Shown here: positions 27,665-37,000 of the stretch, piece by piece | Layout of the letters: each line of letters starts with the position of its first letter | Position numbering within the stretch: the first letter of the stretch is position 1 | Origin: CAZHGD01 sp964531735 | GTDB taxonomy: Bacteria; Armatimonadota; UBA10988 | DNA: 64,000 nt | NCBI GenBank assembly: GCA_964531735.1 | Contig: CAZHGD010000010.1 | Coordinates: 1 to 64,000 of the forward strand | Reading direction: 5' to 3' | The notes under the pieces: generated by a model | What the model was told of the DNA's origin: nothing | The model's database searches: none | What the model saw: the letters and a program-made list of their open reading frames with translations, nothing else | Position numbers and translations under genes: made by a program

Positions 27665-27693
27665 AGTATAGGCGAGAGGCGGTTTGGCGTCAA
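27665..27693 (-). promoter_or_regulatory. Promoter of tRNA-Val
   Basis: On the minus strand TTGACG (27688-27693), 17 bases, then TATACT (27665-27670). The tRNA 5' end is ten bases downstream, so only a few leader bases would need to be removed. Confidence 0.75.
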
Positions 27694-27779
27694 GCGCGAT
27701 CCGGTGGCCAGGCCGGTCGGCGCTCGCGCCAGACGGTCGCTGCGGGCCGCTGCCGAACGCAGTTGGGAGACGCCACCGA

Positions 27780-29396
27780 ATGGCCGAAGTGCTGTACAAC
27801 GGGATTGTCCTGCCGGACGTGTGGCCGCCGCGCGAGGCCGTGTCGCCGGGCGACGCGCCGCTGGTGGTGCCTTACCTGGACCGGCCGCCCGCGGTCATTC
27901 CGCTGACCATTGGCCGACAGCTCTTCGTCGACGACTTCCTCGTCGAAGCGTCGAGCCTGCATCGCGTGTACGGCAAGCCCCGAGTCTGTTCGGCGAGCCC
28001 GGTCCTGGTGCCGGAGACGGCCGAAGAGCTGGACGACGGTCTGTGCCCCATGGCGGCGCCGTTCAACGACGGGCTCTGGTACGACCCGGCCGACCGACTC
28101 TACAAGCTGTGGTACCTGCCGGGCTGGTTCCACAGCACCGCGCTGGCCACCAGCGTCGATGGGCTGCACTGGACACGGCCGGTGCTGGACGTGGTGCCGG
28201 GCACCAACCTGGTCTGGCCGCACCACGCCGGCTGCGCTCGCGACGGCTGTCTGGTCTGGCTCGATCACGACGGCGGCCCGGCCGCCCGCTACAAGATGTT
28301 CCAGTACTACCGGCACGATGGCGGGGCCGAGGCCGGCTGGCTGCAGACCTCACCCGATGGCATCCACTGGAGCGACCCGGCCATCACCGCTCCCGTCGGC
28401 GACAACACGTCGCTGTTCTACAACCCGTTCCGCCGGCGGTGGTGCCTGAGCATCCGCCGGAACGACCGGCACAGCGGGCTACGGGCGCGGGCCTACCGTG
28501 AGACTGCCGAGTTCGGCGACCTGGCCCAATGGGACCCGGCTGTCGGCGAGGTGCCATGGCTGCGTTGCGACCGGTTCGACCTGCCGCACCCTGAGGTGCC
28601 GGACCATCCCGTGGCGCTCTACGACGTGAACGTAGCCCCTTACGAGAGCCTGCTGGTGGGACTGCTGGCCGTCTTCCGCGGGCCCGAGAACGACATTTGC
28701 GCGCGCGAGGGCGTGCCGAAGCACCTCGACCTGGAGGTGGCCTTCAGCCGCGATGGCTTCCACTTCAGCCGGCCGGACCGCACGCCGTTCCTGGCGGCGA
28801 CGCGCGGGGTGGGCGACTGGAACCGCGCCTACCTCCACGCGGTGGGTGGCGTCTGCCTGGTGGTGGGCGACGAGCTGCGCTTCTATTTCACCGGCTTCTC
28901 GGGCCTCTCGCCGCGGCTGAGCGGTGGCGCCGCAGGCCCCGGCCGCGAGCGGCGCGCCATGTATGCCGGTGGCACGACCGGCCTGGCCACCTTGCGCCGC
29001 GACGGCTTCGCCGCCATGGCCGCCGGACACGCCGGGGGCGATCTGCTCACGCGGCCGGTGACCTTCGGCGGACGCTACCTGTTCGCCAACGTCCAGGCCG
29101 ACCGTGGCGAACTGCGCGCGGCGGTGCTGGACGCCGACGGCCAGCCGCTGGCCGGCTACGGCGAGGCGGACTGCGAGCCGGTGCGCGCGAACCGCACGGC
29201 GGCGCCGGTGCGGTGGCGTGGCGGACCGGAACTGCCGGCGCCCGACGGCCGGCCCGTGCGGCTGCGGTTCAGCCTGCGGAACGGCGAGTTGTACTCGTTC
29301 TGGGTGACCGACGACCCAGGCGGCGCGAGCCACGGCTACCTGGCCGCCGGCGGACCCGAAGCCACCGCGGGCCGGGATCTGCCGCGGCCGTCGTAG
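27780..29396 (+). CDS. Five-bladed-propeller glycoside hydrolase-like protein (GH32/GH43-like)
   Basis: A 538-residue cytoplasmic protein with no signal peptide. Repeated segments such as FVDDFLVE, KLWYLPGW, ATSVDGLHW, YKMFQYYRHD, TSPDGIHWSD and AFSRDGFHFSRP resemble the beta-propeller of GH32/GH43-type proteins found widely in planctomycetes and armatimonads. The early acidic segment RQLFVDDFL and later Asp/Glu residues may form the active site, but I cannot assign them. A C-terminal beta-sandwich (about 415-520) resembles the extra domain of GH32. Activity on a plant or algal sugar is inferred from the fold and neighbourhood. The ATG is preceded by GGGAG. It converges on the heparinase-type gene with three bases between stops. 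Confidence 0.65.
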   Translation: MAEVLYNGIVLPDVWPPREAVSPGDAPLVVPYLDRPPAVIPLTIGRQLFVDDFLVEASSLHRVYGKPRVCSASPVLVPETAEELDDGLCPMAAPFNDGLWYDPADRLYKLWYLPGWFHSTALATSVDGLHWTRPVLDVVPGTNLVWPHHAGCARDGCLVWLDHDGGPAARYKMFQYYRHDGGAEAGWLQTSPDGIHWSDPAITAPVGDNTSLFYNPFRRRWCLSIRRNDRHSGLRARAYRETAEFGDLAQWDPAVGEVPWLRCDRFDLPHPEVPDHPVALYDVNVAPYESLLVGLLAVFRGPENDICAREGVPKHLDLEVAFSRDGFHFSRPDRTPFLAATRGVGDWNRAYLHAVGGVCLVVGDELRFYFTGFSGLSPRLSGGAAGPGRERRAMYAGGTTGLATLRRDGFAAMAAGHAGGDLLTRPVTFGGRYLFANVQADRGELRAAVLDADGQPLAGYGEADCEPVRANRTAAPVRWRGGPELPAPDGRPVRLRFSLRNGELYSFWVTDDPGGASHGYLAAGGPEATAGRDLPRPS

Positions 29397-29399
29397 CGC

Positions 29400-32300
29400 T
29401 CAGCGGGCCGGCCGGTCGAGCCCGGTGGCGGCGAAGGCCGTCTGGCCGAGGCGCACGGGCACTGTGCTCTGCACCTGCCACTGGCCGTCGGCGCCGCGGC
29501 GGGCCCAGACGGTAGTCGGGATGCGCACCTGGTCGCCTGGCCCGAGGTCGATATAGCGCAGCACGTCGTTGGCGCGCAGCCCGTTGACCGAGTCGACCTG
29601 CAACGGCATCGGTTGGCCGAAGGCGACCTCGCGGAGCCGCGTCTCCGCGCCGCTGGAGCTGATGACCCGCTTGCCGGTGAAGAAGCCGGAGCTGTGTTGG
29701 TCGACGACGCTGCGCACGTAGTCGTGCGGTATGTCGGAGACCACCGTGTGGTCGTCGGTGATGGCCATGACGCGACCCTGGCCCAGGAGCAGCGACTGCG
29801 CGCCGAAGTGCAACCGGCAGCCCTGGCCGCGCGGCTCGACCGCGACGATATGGTAGCCGCTGGTGCGGTTCCATTCGCGCCGACTGAAAATGGCGGCCTC
29901 GCCGAGCAGGTTCGCACCGGTCAGCGGCACGTCCAGGTCCACGGTGTTGCGGTCGGCGTCGACGCCGGTGACGCGGCCGGAGTAGGCGCCGGTCTCCGGT
30001 GTGATGGTCACGTCGCCGGCCGTCAGCCCGGCGCAGCCGGCCAGCGCCACCGCGGCGAGTTGGCCGCCGCTGAACGACAGCCAGGCGGTGCCGCCGCGCC
30101 AACGGACCTCGCCCTGCGGCGTGGTCACCCGGCAGTCGGCCTCGCCGATAGCCGAGAGCAGCAGTTCGTCGGCGTCACCGCGGCGATAGCGCACGGCCGC
30201 GGGCACCGCCGCGGCGTCGCCGGTCACGGCCAGGCGTTGCGCCGCGGTCACGACCGGGCTGGCCACCGGGGTGGCGGTGCCGGCGCGTTGCAGCGACAGC
30301 CGCTGCAAGCCGGCCAGCGTCCGGTCCACGAGTTGGACACGCAGGCGGTGCGGGCCGGCCGTCAGGTGGTGCCGGCCCAGCTCGAACCGCGTCAACGGCT
30401 TGGCCTCGCCCGCTTGCAGGTTGAGCGGCTGGCCCAGACGCGTCCCGTCCAGACTGAGCTGGATCCGACCGTACGACGGATAGAGCAGGCAGTCGAGCCG
30501 CACGTCGTAGTCGCCGGCCTCGGCCACTTCCAGGCCGAAGGTCGCCTGCTGCCCGGGCTGTCCCTTGAGCAGCAGGTAGCCTGGTCCGAAGCCGCTACCG
30601 AGGATGGTCTGGGCGTCGTTCTCCAGCACCCGCTCCGCCAACTCGGCGGGGCCGAACACCCCGGCCTCGGGCGGCCGGGCGTACGGGGCGGCCACCGCGG
30701 CGAAGGTGCTGCGCAGGCCGTCGGCGCCACGGCGGCGGACCAGGGCATAGCTGGCGTTCGGCTGGTTGCGGTAGAGACCGGGCGCCTTGGCCACAATGGC
30801 CTCGCTGTCGGCCTCGGGCAGGCAGTGGACCTGGAAGTGGGCGTCGTTGCCGCCACCCAGCGGCCAGTCGACCACGAACGGTTGCCCGGCCGGCGCGCGT
30901 TGGGGCGCCCAGAAGAAGCCGTAGCCGTTGCCGGGCGGCGGGTTCCAGTAGGGCTTGTTCGGCTGCCCGATGACATCACCGTCGTGGCCGAGCCGGCGGC
31001 CCCAGCTCTCGCCGCCGGCCGCCAACGAGCCGTCACCGGCGGTGCCGAGCGTGACGCCGGTCACGGTCGGCTGCTCGCCTTGGGCACCAATGACGTAGTC
31101 GTGCTGCCGGCCGCCGGCCACGCGGAACAGGTCGACCAGCACCTGATCGCGCCCTTCGCCGACCAGGGCGACGGTGCGCCGGTACAGCGAGACGCCTTCG
31201 CGGCCGTACGACAGCGGCGAGTCGGCCTCGATGAGCTTCAGGCCCGGCAGCCGGGCAAACAGGTGCAGGCTGCCGCCGGAGCCCGGACCGCTCTGGGGAT
31301 GCTCGTTGACGGTGACCATGGCGTGGCTGACGGTCTGTCGGGCCCAGCCCACTTGGGTGTGCGTCGAGCCGAGGCCGTAGCCGATGTCGTAGGTGCACTG
31401 CCAGCCTTTGGCGTAGTAGATGAGGCCGAGGTCGTCCAGATGCCCGTGGTTGAGTGACGGCCCCCAGCGCAGGAAGGCCACCTGCTGGTCGCCGCCGGCG
31501 CCGTCGCGCAGGAACGCCATGCCCTTCTGGCCGAGGAACCACGAGGCGAACACCTGCCGGTGCAGATCCGGCGGCAGCGCGGCCGGGCCGGCGGCGATCG
31601 GGTCGGAGTGGTACAAGTTCCACCGTCCGGCGCTGGTCTCGCGCAGTCGCTCGATGTGGCCCTTGCCGAGCCAGCGCAGGATGGCGGCGAACTCCTCCTT
31701 GGCGGCGCCGGTGGTGCCGGCGTAGACCTCCTCGGCCATGGCGTAGTCGCCACGGTCGAAGGGGTGCGATGGCGGCCGGATCTGGCCCGTGTTCGGTCCG
31801 GTATCGCCGTAGTTGGTCTCGTGGCCCGCGGAGCGGAAGACCAGCGAAGGCAAGCGGTAGTAGCTGCGGAAGCGCGCGTCGGCCAGCAACTCGACGCCGC
31901 GCGGGTACTGCTCATCGCGCCAGTTGAGCAGCGGGGCCACGAAGGTCAGGTAGAGCGACCGCGCGTGGAGCGAGTACATCAGCGACGTCTCGTAGTAGCG
32001 CCCATCGCGATCGCAGTTGTTGGCCACCATGGCCCAGAACGAGTACGGGCTGTCGATGGCGTTACGCACCATGGCCGGGATGCCCAGCAATGCGCCGGCC
32101 GCCAGCGCGCCGCGCATGTAGTCGGCGTGGCCGTTGTGCAACATGCCGCTGAAGGTGTGCTCGTAGCAGTAGTAGCCGCCGTCGAGTACCAGGTTGAGGT
32201 CGATGTTCTGGCGCCGTGTCAGGCCCGGCCGCGTGACGCCGCGGCGGTCGGCGGTGCCCACGGCCGTCTGCTGCGCGCGCGGGCCGGCCGGCCAGGTCTG

Positions 32301-33503
32301 TTCCAGTGCTGGACGCGCCGACGGCTTGTCCAGCACCCCGCTGGCGTAGATCAGGTCGTAAGCTTCCACGTAGCGCACCAGCGTGCGGGCCACCTGGTAC
32401 CACGGTCGCGCGAAGCGGCCACTGGGCGGCTTGCTCGGGTAGTCCCAGGAGCCGGCCGACGACTCGGGGTAGATGCTGGCCAGCAGGTCGAGGAAGCAGG
32501 CGGCACGGTCGGCGTACCGCTCGTCGCCGGTCACCGCATAGGCGTCGGCCAACTGGTCAATCGCGTCGGTCCACTGTTCGGTGACCCAGGCGTTCCACGA
32601 GCCCACGAAGTAGTGGACGCGGCCATCGGGGCCACGGTAGCCGGTGCCGCCGTCCGGGTACTGCTCGTTGGGCAGGACGAGGCCGTCACCGCTACGCACC
32701 CGGCCGGGCTCATCCCACGAACAGCGGGCGCCACCCCAGGTGCCCCACGAGGCACCGCTCTTGGGCGAGCCGGTGAACCCGTAGGCGTAACACGCGCCGG
32801 GCGCCGGCAGGAAGCGGCGCCATTCGGCCTCCGAACGGGCGAGCCAACGGTCGGCGCTCTTGACCACGCCGTCGGCCACGCGTCGGCCCCAAGCGGTCTC
32901 CTTCGCGTTGCGGCGCGCGCGGGCCACGTCGGCGGGGGTGTTGTACACGCACGGGTACTCCGCCCGGCGCTTTGGTGTCAACGAGGCCAACGGGCGCGGG
33001 TGTGGCGTCGATGGCGGCAGTTGGACCTGCCGTTGCGGGTCGAGGTAGACGCGGACCTCGCGGATGCCCACATACGTGCGGGGCTCGACGACGGCGCTGA
33101 TGCGGATGACCAGGCTGTCGGCGGTGACTGGCGCCGTGAAGCGGAGCACCTGCGCTTCAGTGGACGTGTCGTCCACTCGGCTCGCCACCACTTGCCCGCC
33201 GGCCTCGACCTCGCAGGCCTGCCAGGCGGCATAGATGCTGGGTTCACTAACCCAGGCGCCGGTGACCTGTACGGTGTCGAAGCGCTGTGGCTGCGGCCAG
33301 GTCAGCGTCAGCGTCTGGGGCAGTGGGGCGTCGGCGGCGCACGCCCAGCGCGTCTGCAGGTCGCCGTCCAGAGCGGCGGGCGGGACGTACTTGCCGCCCG
33401 CCGACGTGCTGGCCGAGGCCTTGGCTGACGGCGCCAGGTCCATGGGCAGCGCGGCCAGCAGCGAGACGGTCAGCAGCGACGGGCAGACCAGGAGTGGCAT
33501 CAT
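29400..33503 (-). CDS. Large secreted heparinase II/III-type polysaccharide lyase
   Basis: A 1367-residue exported protein. The signal peptide covers about residues 1-30. A F5/8-type (CBM32-like) carbohydrate-binding domain spans about 31-165. An alpha-helical toroid follows (about 190-620), then a heparinase II/III-type beta-sandwich (about 640-890) with WGPSLNHGHLDDLGLIYYAK and the downstream GYG...SHAMVTVN pattern, including the His residues of the metal and substrate site. Beyond this come a sugar-binding-like beta domain (about 985-1095) and a further beta-rich tail of about 250 residues. The enzyme class cleaves uronic-acid-containing polysaccharides such as alginate or glycosaminoglycans, but the substrate is not predictable here. 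ATG at 33503 has GGAG seven bases upstream. Confidence 0.75.
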   Translation of the reverse strand: MMPLLVCPSLLTVSLLAALPMDLAPSAKASASTSAGGKYVPPAALDGDLQTRWACAADAPLPQTLTLTWPQPQRFDTVQVTGAWVSEPSIYAAWQACEVEAGGQVVASRVDDTSTEAQVLRFTAPVTADSLVIRISAVVEPRTYVGIREVRVYLDPQRQVQLPPSTPHPRPLASLTPKRRAEYPCVYNTPADVARARRNAKETAWGRRVADGVVKSADRWLARSEAEWRRFLPAPGACYAYGFTGSPKSGASWGTWGGARCSWDEPGRVRSGDGLVLPNEQYPDGGTGYRGPDGRVHYFVGSWNAWVTEQWTDAIDQLADAYAVTGDERYADRAACFLDLLASIYPESSAGSWDYPSKPPSGRFARPWYQVARTLVRYVEAYDLIYASGVLDKPSARPALEQTWPAGPRAQQTAVGTADRRGVTRPGLTRRQNIDLNLVLDGGYYCYEHTFSGMLHNGHADYMRGALAAGALLGIPAMVRNAIDSPYSFWAMVANNCDRDGRYYETSLMYSLHARSLYLTFVAPLLNWRDEQYPRGVELLADARFRSYYRLPSLVFRSAGHETNYGDTGPNTGQIRPPSHPFDRGDYAMAEEVYAGTTGAAKEEFAAILRWLGKGHIERLRETSAGRWNLYHSDPIAAGPAALPPDLHRQVFASWFLGQKGMAFLRDGAGGDQQVAFLRWGPSLNHGHLDDLGLIYYAKGWQCTYDIGYGLGSTHTQVGWARQTVSHAMVTVNEHPQSGPGSGGSLHLFARLPGLKLIEADSPLSYGREGVSLYRRTVALVGEGRDQVLVDLFRVAGGRQHDYVIGAQGEQPTVTGVTLGTAGDGSLAAGGESWGRRLGHDGDVIGQPNKPYWNPPPGNGYGFFWAPQRAPAGQPFVVDWPLGGGNDAHFQVHCLPEADSEAIVAKAPGLYRNQPNASYALVRRRGADGLRSTFAAVAAPYARPPEAGVFGPAELAERVLENDAQTILGSGFGPGYLLLKGQPGQQATFGLEVAEAGDYDVRLDCLLYPSYGRIQLSLDGTRLGQPLNLQAGEAKPLTRFELGRHHLTAGPHRLRVQLVDRTLAGLQRLSLQRAGTATPVASPVVTAAQRLAVTGDAAAVPAAVRYRRGDADELLLSAIGEADCRVTTPQGEVRWRGGTAWLSFSGGQLAAVALAGCAGLTAGDVTITPETGAYSGRVTGVDADRNTVDLDVPLTGANLLGEAAIFSRREWNRTSGYHIVAVEPRGQGCRLHFGAQSLLLGQGRVMAITDDHTVVSDIPHDYVRSVVDQHSSGFFTGKRVISSSGAETRLREVAFGQPMPLQVDSVNGLRANDVLRYIDLGPGDQVRIPTTVWARRGADGQWQVQSTVPVRLGQTAFAATGLDRPAR

Positions 33504-33610
33504 CGTGGACTCCGCTTGTCGCGGGGGTTGGCCGACCGGCCGGCGAGTCCTGTCGCCCGATCGCAACCGAGTGGGCCACCGCGGTGCGATGGGTTTGGGT
33601 CGGCGCCGTA

Positions 33611-33639
33611 TTGCCCGTGATACGCGCCTATGCTATACT
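33611..33639 (+). promoter_or_regulatory. Promoter of secG and tRNA-Leu
   Basis: TTGCCC (33611-33616), 17 bases, then TATACT (33634-33639) preceded by TGC, an extended -10. Transcription would start about 17 bases before the secG ATG. The tRNA-Leu lies only 14 bases after the secG stop and has no promoter of its own, so both are probably on this transcript. Confidence 0.7.
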
Positions 33640-33662
33640 CGCCGCGTTGGACGGGACAGCCC

Positions 33663-33914
33663 ATGCGTTCGATTTTGCCCTACCTGGGCTATGTGTGCCA
33701 GGCGCTCGGCATCGTTGCCGGCATCGGATTGACCGTGGTCGTGGCGATGCAGACCTCCCGGTCTGAGGGCCTCAGCGGCATCCTTGCCGGCGGTGGCGGC
33801 GGCGGTGGCAAGGTCGGTAAGGATCGCGAGTTGGAGAACTGGAGCTTGCGGTTGGCGTATGGCTGGCTCATCCTCACGGCGCTGTCGGCCTGGATCCGCC
33901 ACGCGGCGGTCTAG
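33663..33914 (+). CDS. secG: Preprotein translocase subunit SecG
   Basis: An 83-residue membrane protein with two hydrophobic helices (about 6-24 and 64-79) and, between them, the SecG loop AMQTSRSEGLSGILAGG followed by a run of glycines. SecG binds SecYE and aids SecA-driven protein export. The length and two-helix layout fit the family. ATG at 33663 is preferred over an in-frame ATG 33 bases upstream, because the -10 promoter box lies between the two. It is followed 14 bases later by a tRNA-Leu(GAG) gene, the same pairing as secG-leuU in Escherichia coli. Confidence 0.88.
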   Translation: MRSILPYLGYVCQALGIVAGIGLTVVVAMQTSRSEGLSGILAGGGGGGGKVGKDRELENWSLRLAYGWLILTALSAWIRHAAV

Positions 33915-33928
33915 GTGGCGCGCACTCA

Positions 33929-34012
33929 GCCGAGGTGGCGGAATAGGTAGACGCGCCAGTTTGAGGGACTGGTAACTCTAGGGTTGTGCGGGTTCGAGTC
34001 CCGCCCTCGGCA
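33929..34012 (+). tRNA. tRNA-Leu (anticodon GAG)
   Basis: A class II tRNA of 84 bases: acceptor GCCGAGG/CCTCGGC with discriminator A, D arm GCG/CGC, anticodon stem CCAGT/ACTGG with loop TTGAGGG (anticodon GAG, reading CUU/CUC), a 15-base variable arm, and T arm GCGGG/CCCGC with loop TTCGAGT. CCA is not encoded. It appears to be co-transcribed with secG and is followed by a strong hairpin. Confidence 0.95.
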
Positions 34013-34033
34013 TCGCTTCCACCAGTACGCAAG

Positions 34034-34073
34034 ATCAGCACGCCGCCGGAGGTCACTCCGGCGGCGTGCTGAT
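34034..34073. terminator. Bidirectional terminator hairpin after tRNA-Leu
   Basis: Two perfect 18-base arms (34034-34051 and 34056-34073) enclose loop GTCA. It ends the secG/tRNA-Leu transcript and, on the other strand, the rhamnogalacturonan lyase gene whose stop is at 34096. As with the hairpin at 24137, no long T-run follows. Confidence 0.75.
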
Positions 34074-34095
34074 TCGGTCGGCCCCCTGCCGGCGC

Positions 34096-37000
34096 CTACG
34101 GCACCGGCACCAGGGCCAGGTAGTCCAGGTTGACCGGCTTGTCGTCCGTGTTCTGCAGGCGGATGACGTGCTTGCCGGCCGCCAGTTCGAGCGGCTTGGG
34201 CCAGGTGGCGTGGGCCCAGTCATCGGCACTGGAGCCCATGCCACTCGTACCGCTGAAGGTCATCGTGCCCAGGGCTTGCCCATCGACCGTGACCGCGCGC
34301 GAGGCCGCCTCGTTGGTGCAGTAGCGCACGGTGAGCTGGTAGCGACCGGCGCGGGGCACCACGAGCGACCATTCCAGCCAGTGGCCGGCCTTGTCCCAGT
34401 GTGAGGTGGCCTTGCCGACCATGCCGACCTTGTCGGTGCGGATCTGCACCGACCCGCCGCCCTGGCCGGCGAAGTCCTCGGCCTGCGCCAGGGGCACCCC
34501 GGCCAACGGCCGGCTGGGCACGGTGATGGGCACCGCGTTGCGCAGGTCGACATCGCCGGCCTGCAAGTGCGCGGTGACCTGCGACGACCCGGCGCGCGCG
34601 CCGGCCGGCAAGGCCACCATCTGCACGCTGCGAGCGCCCGGCGCCAGGTCGACCGCGAAGCGGGCCGGGCTCAGCTCACCGGCCGAGCTGGCCAGGCTGA
34701 CCTGACCGCGCACGGCCCGGTCGAGCGGTGCCGAGACGACCACGCGGACCTTCGGGCCATCTTCGCCCTTGGCGGGCACGGCGGTGAGGTTGAGGTTCGG
34801 CGCGGTGGCCTCCAGGCAGTACGACGTGGTGGCGTTCTGCGTGTAGCCCATCGCGTTCATCGCGGTGTCGAGCCGGTAGATCGGGTCCTGCAGCAGACAG
34901 ACCCGCCGGTCAAAGGCCGGGATGGTGGTGCTGTAGATGCGCAGTTCGCCTGGCCGCGACGTGATCACTTCTTCGCGCCAGTCGCCCAGCACGTCGGCGA
35001 CCAGCACCTGGCTGCCGTCGATGGTGCCCGGCTGTGGCCCGCCGTCGAAGTCGATGACCCGCGAACCCCGCACCAGTTCGTGTTGCAGATCGGCGTCCCA
35101 GTAGGCGTAGCGGGTGCCAAACCCGAGGTCGAGGTCGCGGCTGAACACCTTCCCTGCGGGCAGGTTCCAGAACCAGCGGTCACCGTTCGGCTTATGGTCG
35201 ATGCAGTCGGCGCTGTAGGCTTCGCAGCCCGGCTGGGTCGCGTCGAAGTCGCCGCACATGCCGGTGGCGTGGATGTGGATGGTCGGCTTGTCCCAGCCCC
35301 AGAGGATGCGGCCGGTCTTGGCGTCGACCAGGCACATGCCGTTGCCCTTGCTCTGGCGCGTCTCGATGCCGTAGTAGATCTCGAGGCCGGGATGGCTGGG
35401 GTCCAGGTCGCCGACGTAGCAGTGGTCCGGATGGCCCAGCCCGGTGCTCCACAGCGCCGTGCCGTTGTCGTCCAGCACGGCACTGCCCAGCACGACCTCG
35501 TCGCGGCCGTCACCGTCCACGTCGGCGGCGTGCGTGAAGTGCGCGCCCTGACCGCGGAACTCGGCGCCGCCCTCCTTGCTGGTGTACTTCCAGGCGGGCT
35601 TCAGCTCAGTGCCGGTCAACTCGTAGGCGTCGACCTTCATCAGCGTGTAAGTGCCCTTCTGGACAATCAGATAGGGCGTGCGCCCGTCGAGGTAGGCCAC
35701 GGCGAGCAGGTTGCGGCTGGCGAGGTTGTAGCCGCTCAAGCCGGTGCCCAGCCCCTCGCGGTTCGGCCACGGCGCGCGGGCCCGCTCCTTGCCGGTCAGA
35801 CCGTCGAAGACCACCACCCACTCGCGCCCCGTCTGCACGCGGCCGTCCGGGTCGCGCGGGTCACCTTCGCCCATCTTGGCGGCCACCTCGGCGCGGCCGT
35901 CACCGTCGAAGTCGTAGACCAGGTAAGGCGAGTACCAGATGCCGCGCTCGATGCCCCAGCCCAGATCGACGCGCCACATGAAGCGGCCGTCGTTGTGGTA
36001 GGCTTCCAGCTTGTAGGTGTCGGGCGACTTGTACCAGTACTTGTCCCAGGGGTCGATGTTCTCGTGCGGCTGCTTGATGACGTAGTCGAGCTTGCCGTCG
36101 CCATCGAGATCGCCGAGGCCGACCTTCTGCGCCTGGTAGTTGCCCTGCAGCTTGATGGCGGTGTAGCCGTCGTTCGGTACGGCCGTGGCGCCGACGGCCT
36201 GCTCCTGGCCGCCGAGCACCGCGCGCACCTGGTAGGTGGCCTTGCCGTCGCCGGGCTGCGCATCCAGGTAGTCGGTGGTCCAGCGCAGCGGCTGCGCGTT
36301 GAGCCGCTGTGCCGCGCCGCCGGTGGCCACGCGGTAGACATTGAAGGCGGTGTCGGCCGGATCGCCCTTCAGCAACCGCCAGCTCAGGTAGACACCGCGG
36401 TCGGTCCGCGTCGCCACCAGGCCGCGGTCGAGCTGCTCGGTGACGCGGGTCTTGGCGTGCCCTTCCAGCTTGGGCTTGGTCACCACCGGCCGGGCGCCCG
36501 GCAGCAGCGAGACGTCGTCGACCCAAGCCTGGCAGGCGCCGGAGCCGACGAAGCGGACCTGCACGGCGTCGACGCCGTCAGGCACGCGAACATCGCCGAC
36601 CAGTTCCTTCCAGTCGTGCGTGCCGTCGGTGGACTCGCTGCCGATGTCCCAGCGGACGGTCTTGCCGCCGGCGAGTGCCACCACGGTGATGGCGATGCTG
36701 TTGGTGCCCTGACTGCGGACCCAGGCGCGGACGGTCAGCCGGTCGCCTGGTTTGACGGGCAACTGCTCGCTACAGGTGAAGGCCCAGTCCTGGTCGCCGT
36801 CATGGGTGAGCAGCACGCTGCGTTGACCACCGTGCTTGACGTCGCCGACTGGCACCGCGCGGCCCTTGTTCTGGCGCGACCAGAAGTTCCAGCCCGTGAT
36901 CTGCGTGCCCTCGCCCGACTCGAAGCCGGGGTTGACCAGGCCCATCGAGCGGGCCACCGTGGGGCGGAAGACGACGCAGTCGTAGTAACAGGGGCCGGGG

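Noticed and set aside
31560..33428. Long open frame opposite the heparinase-type gene
   Set aside because: Low-complexity composition with no motif; the minus strand carries a clear secreted lyase.
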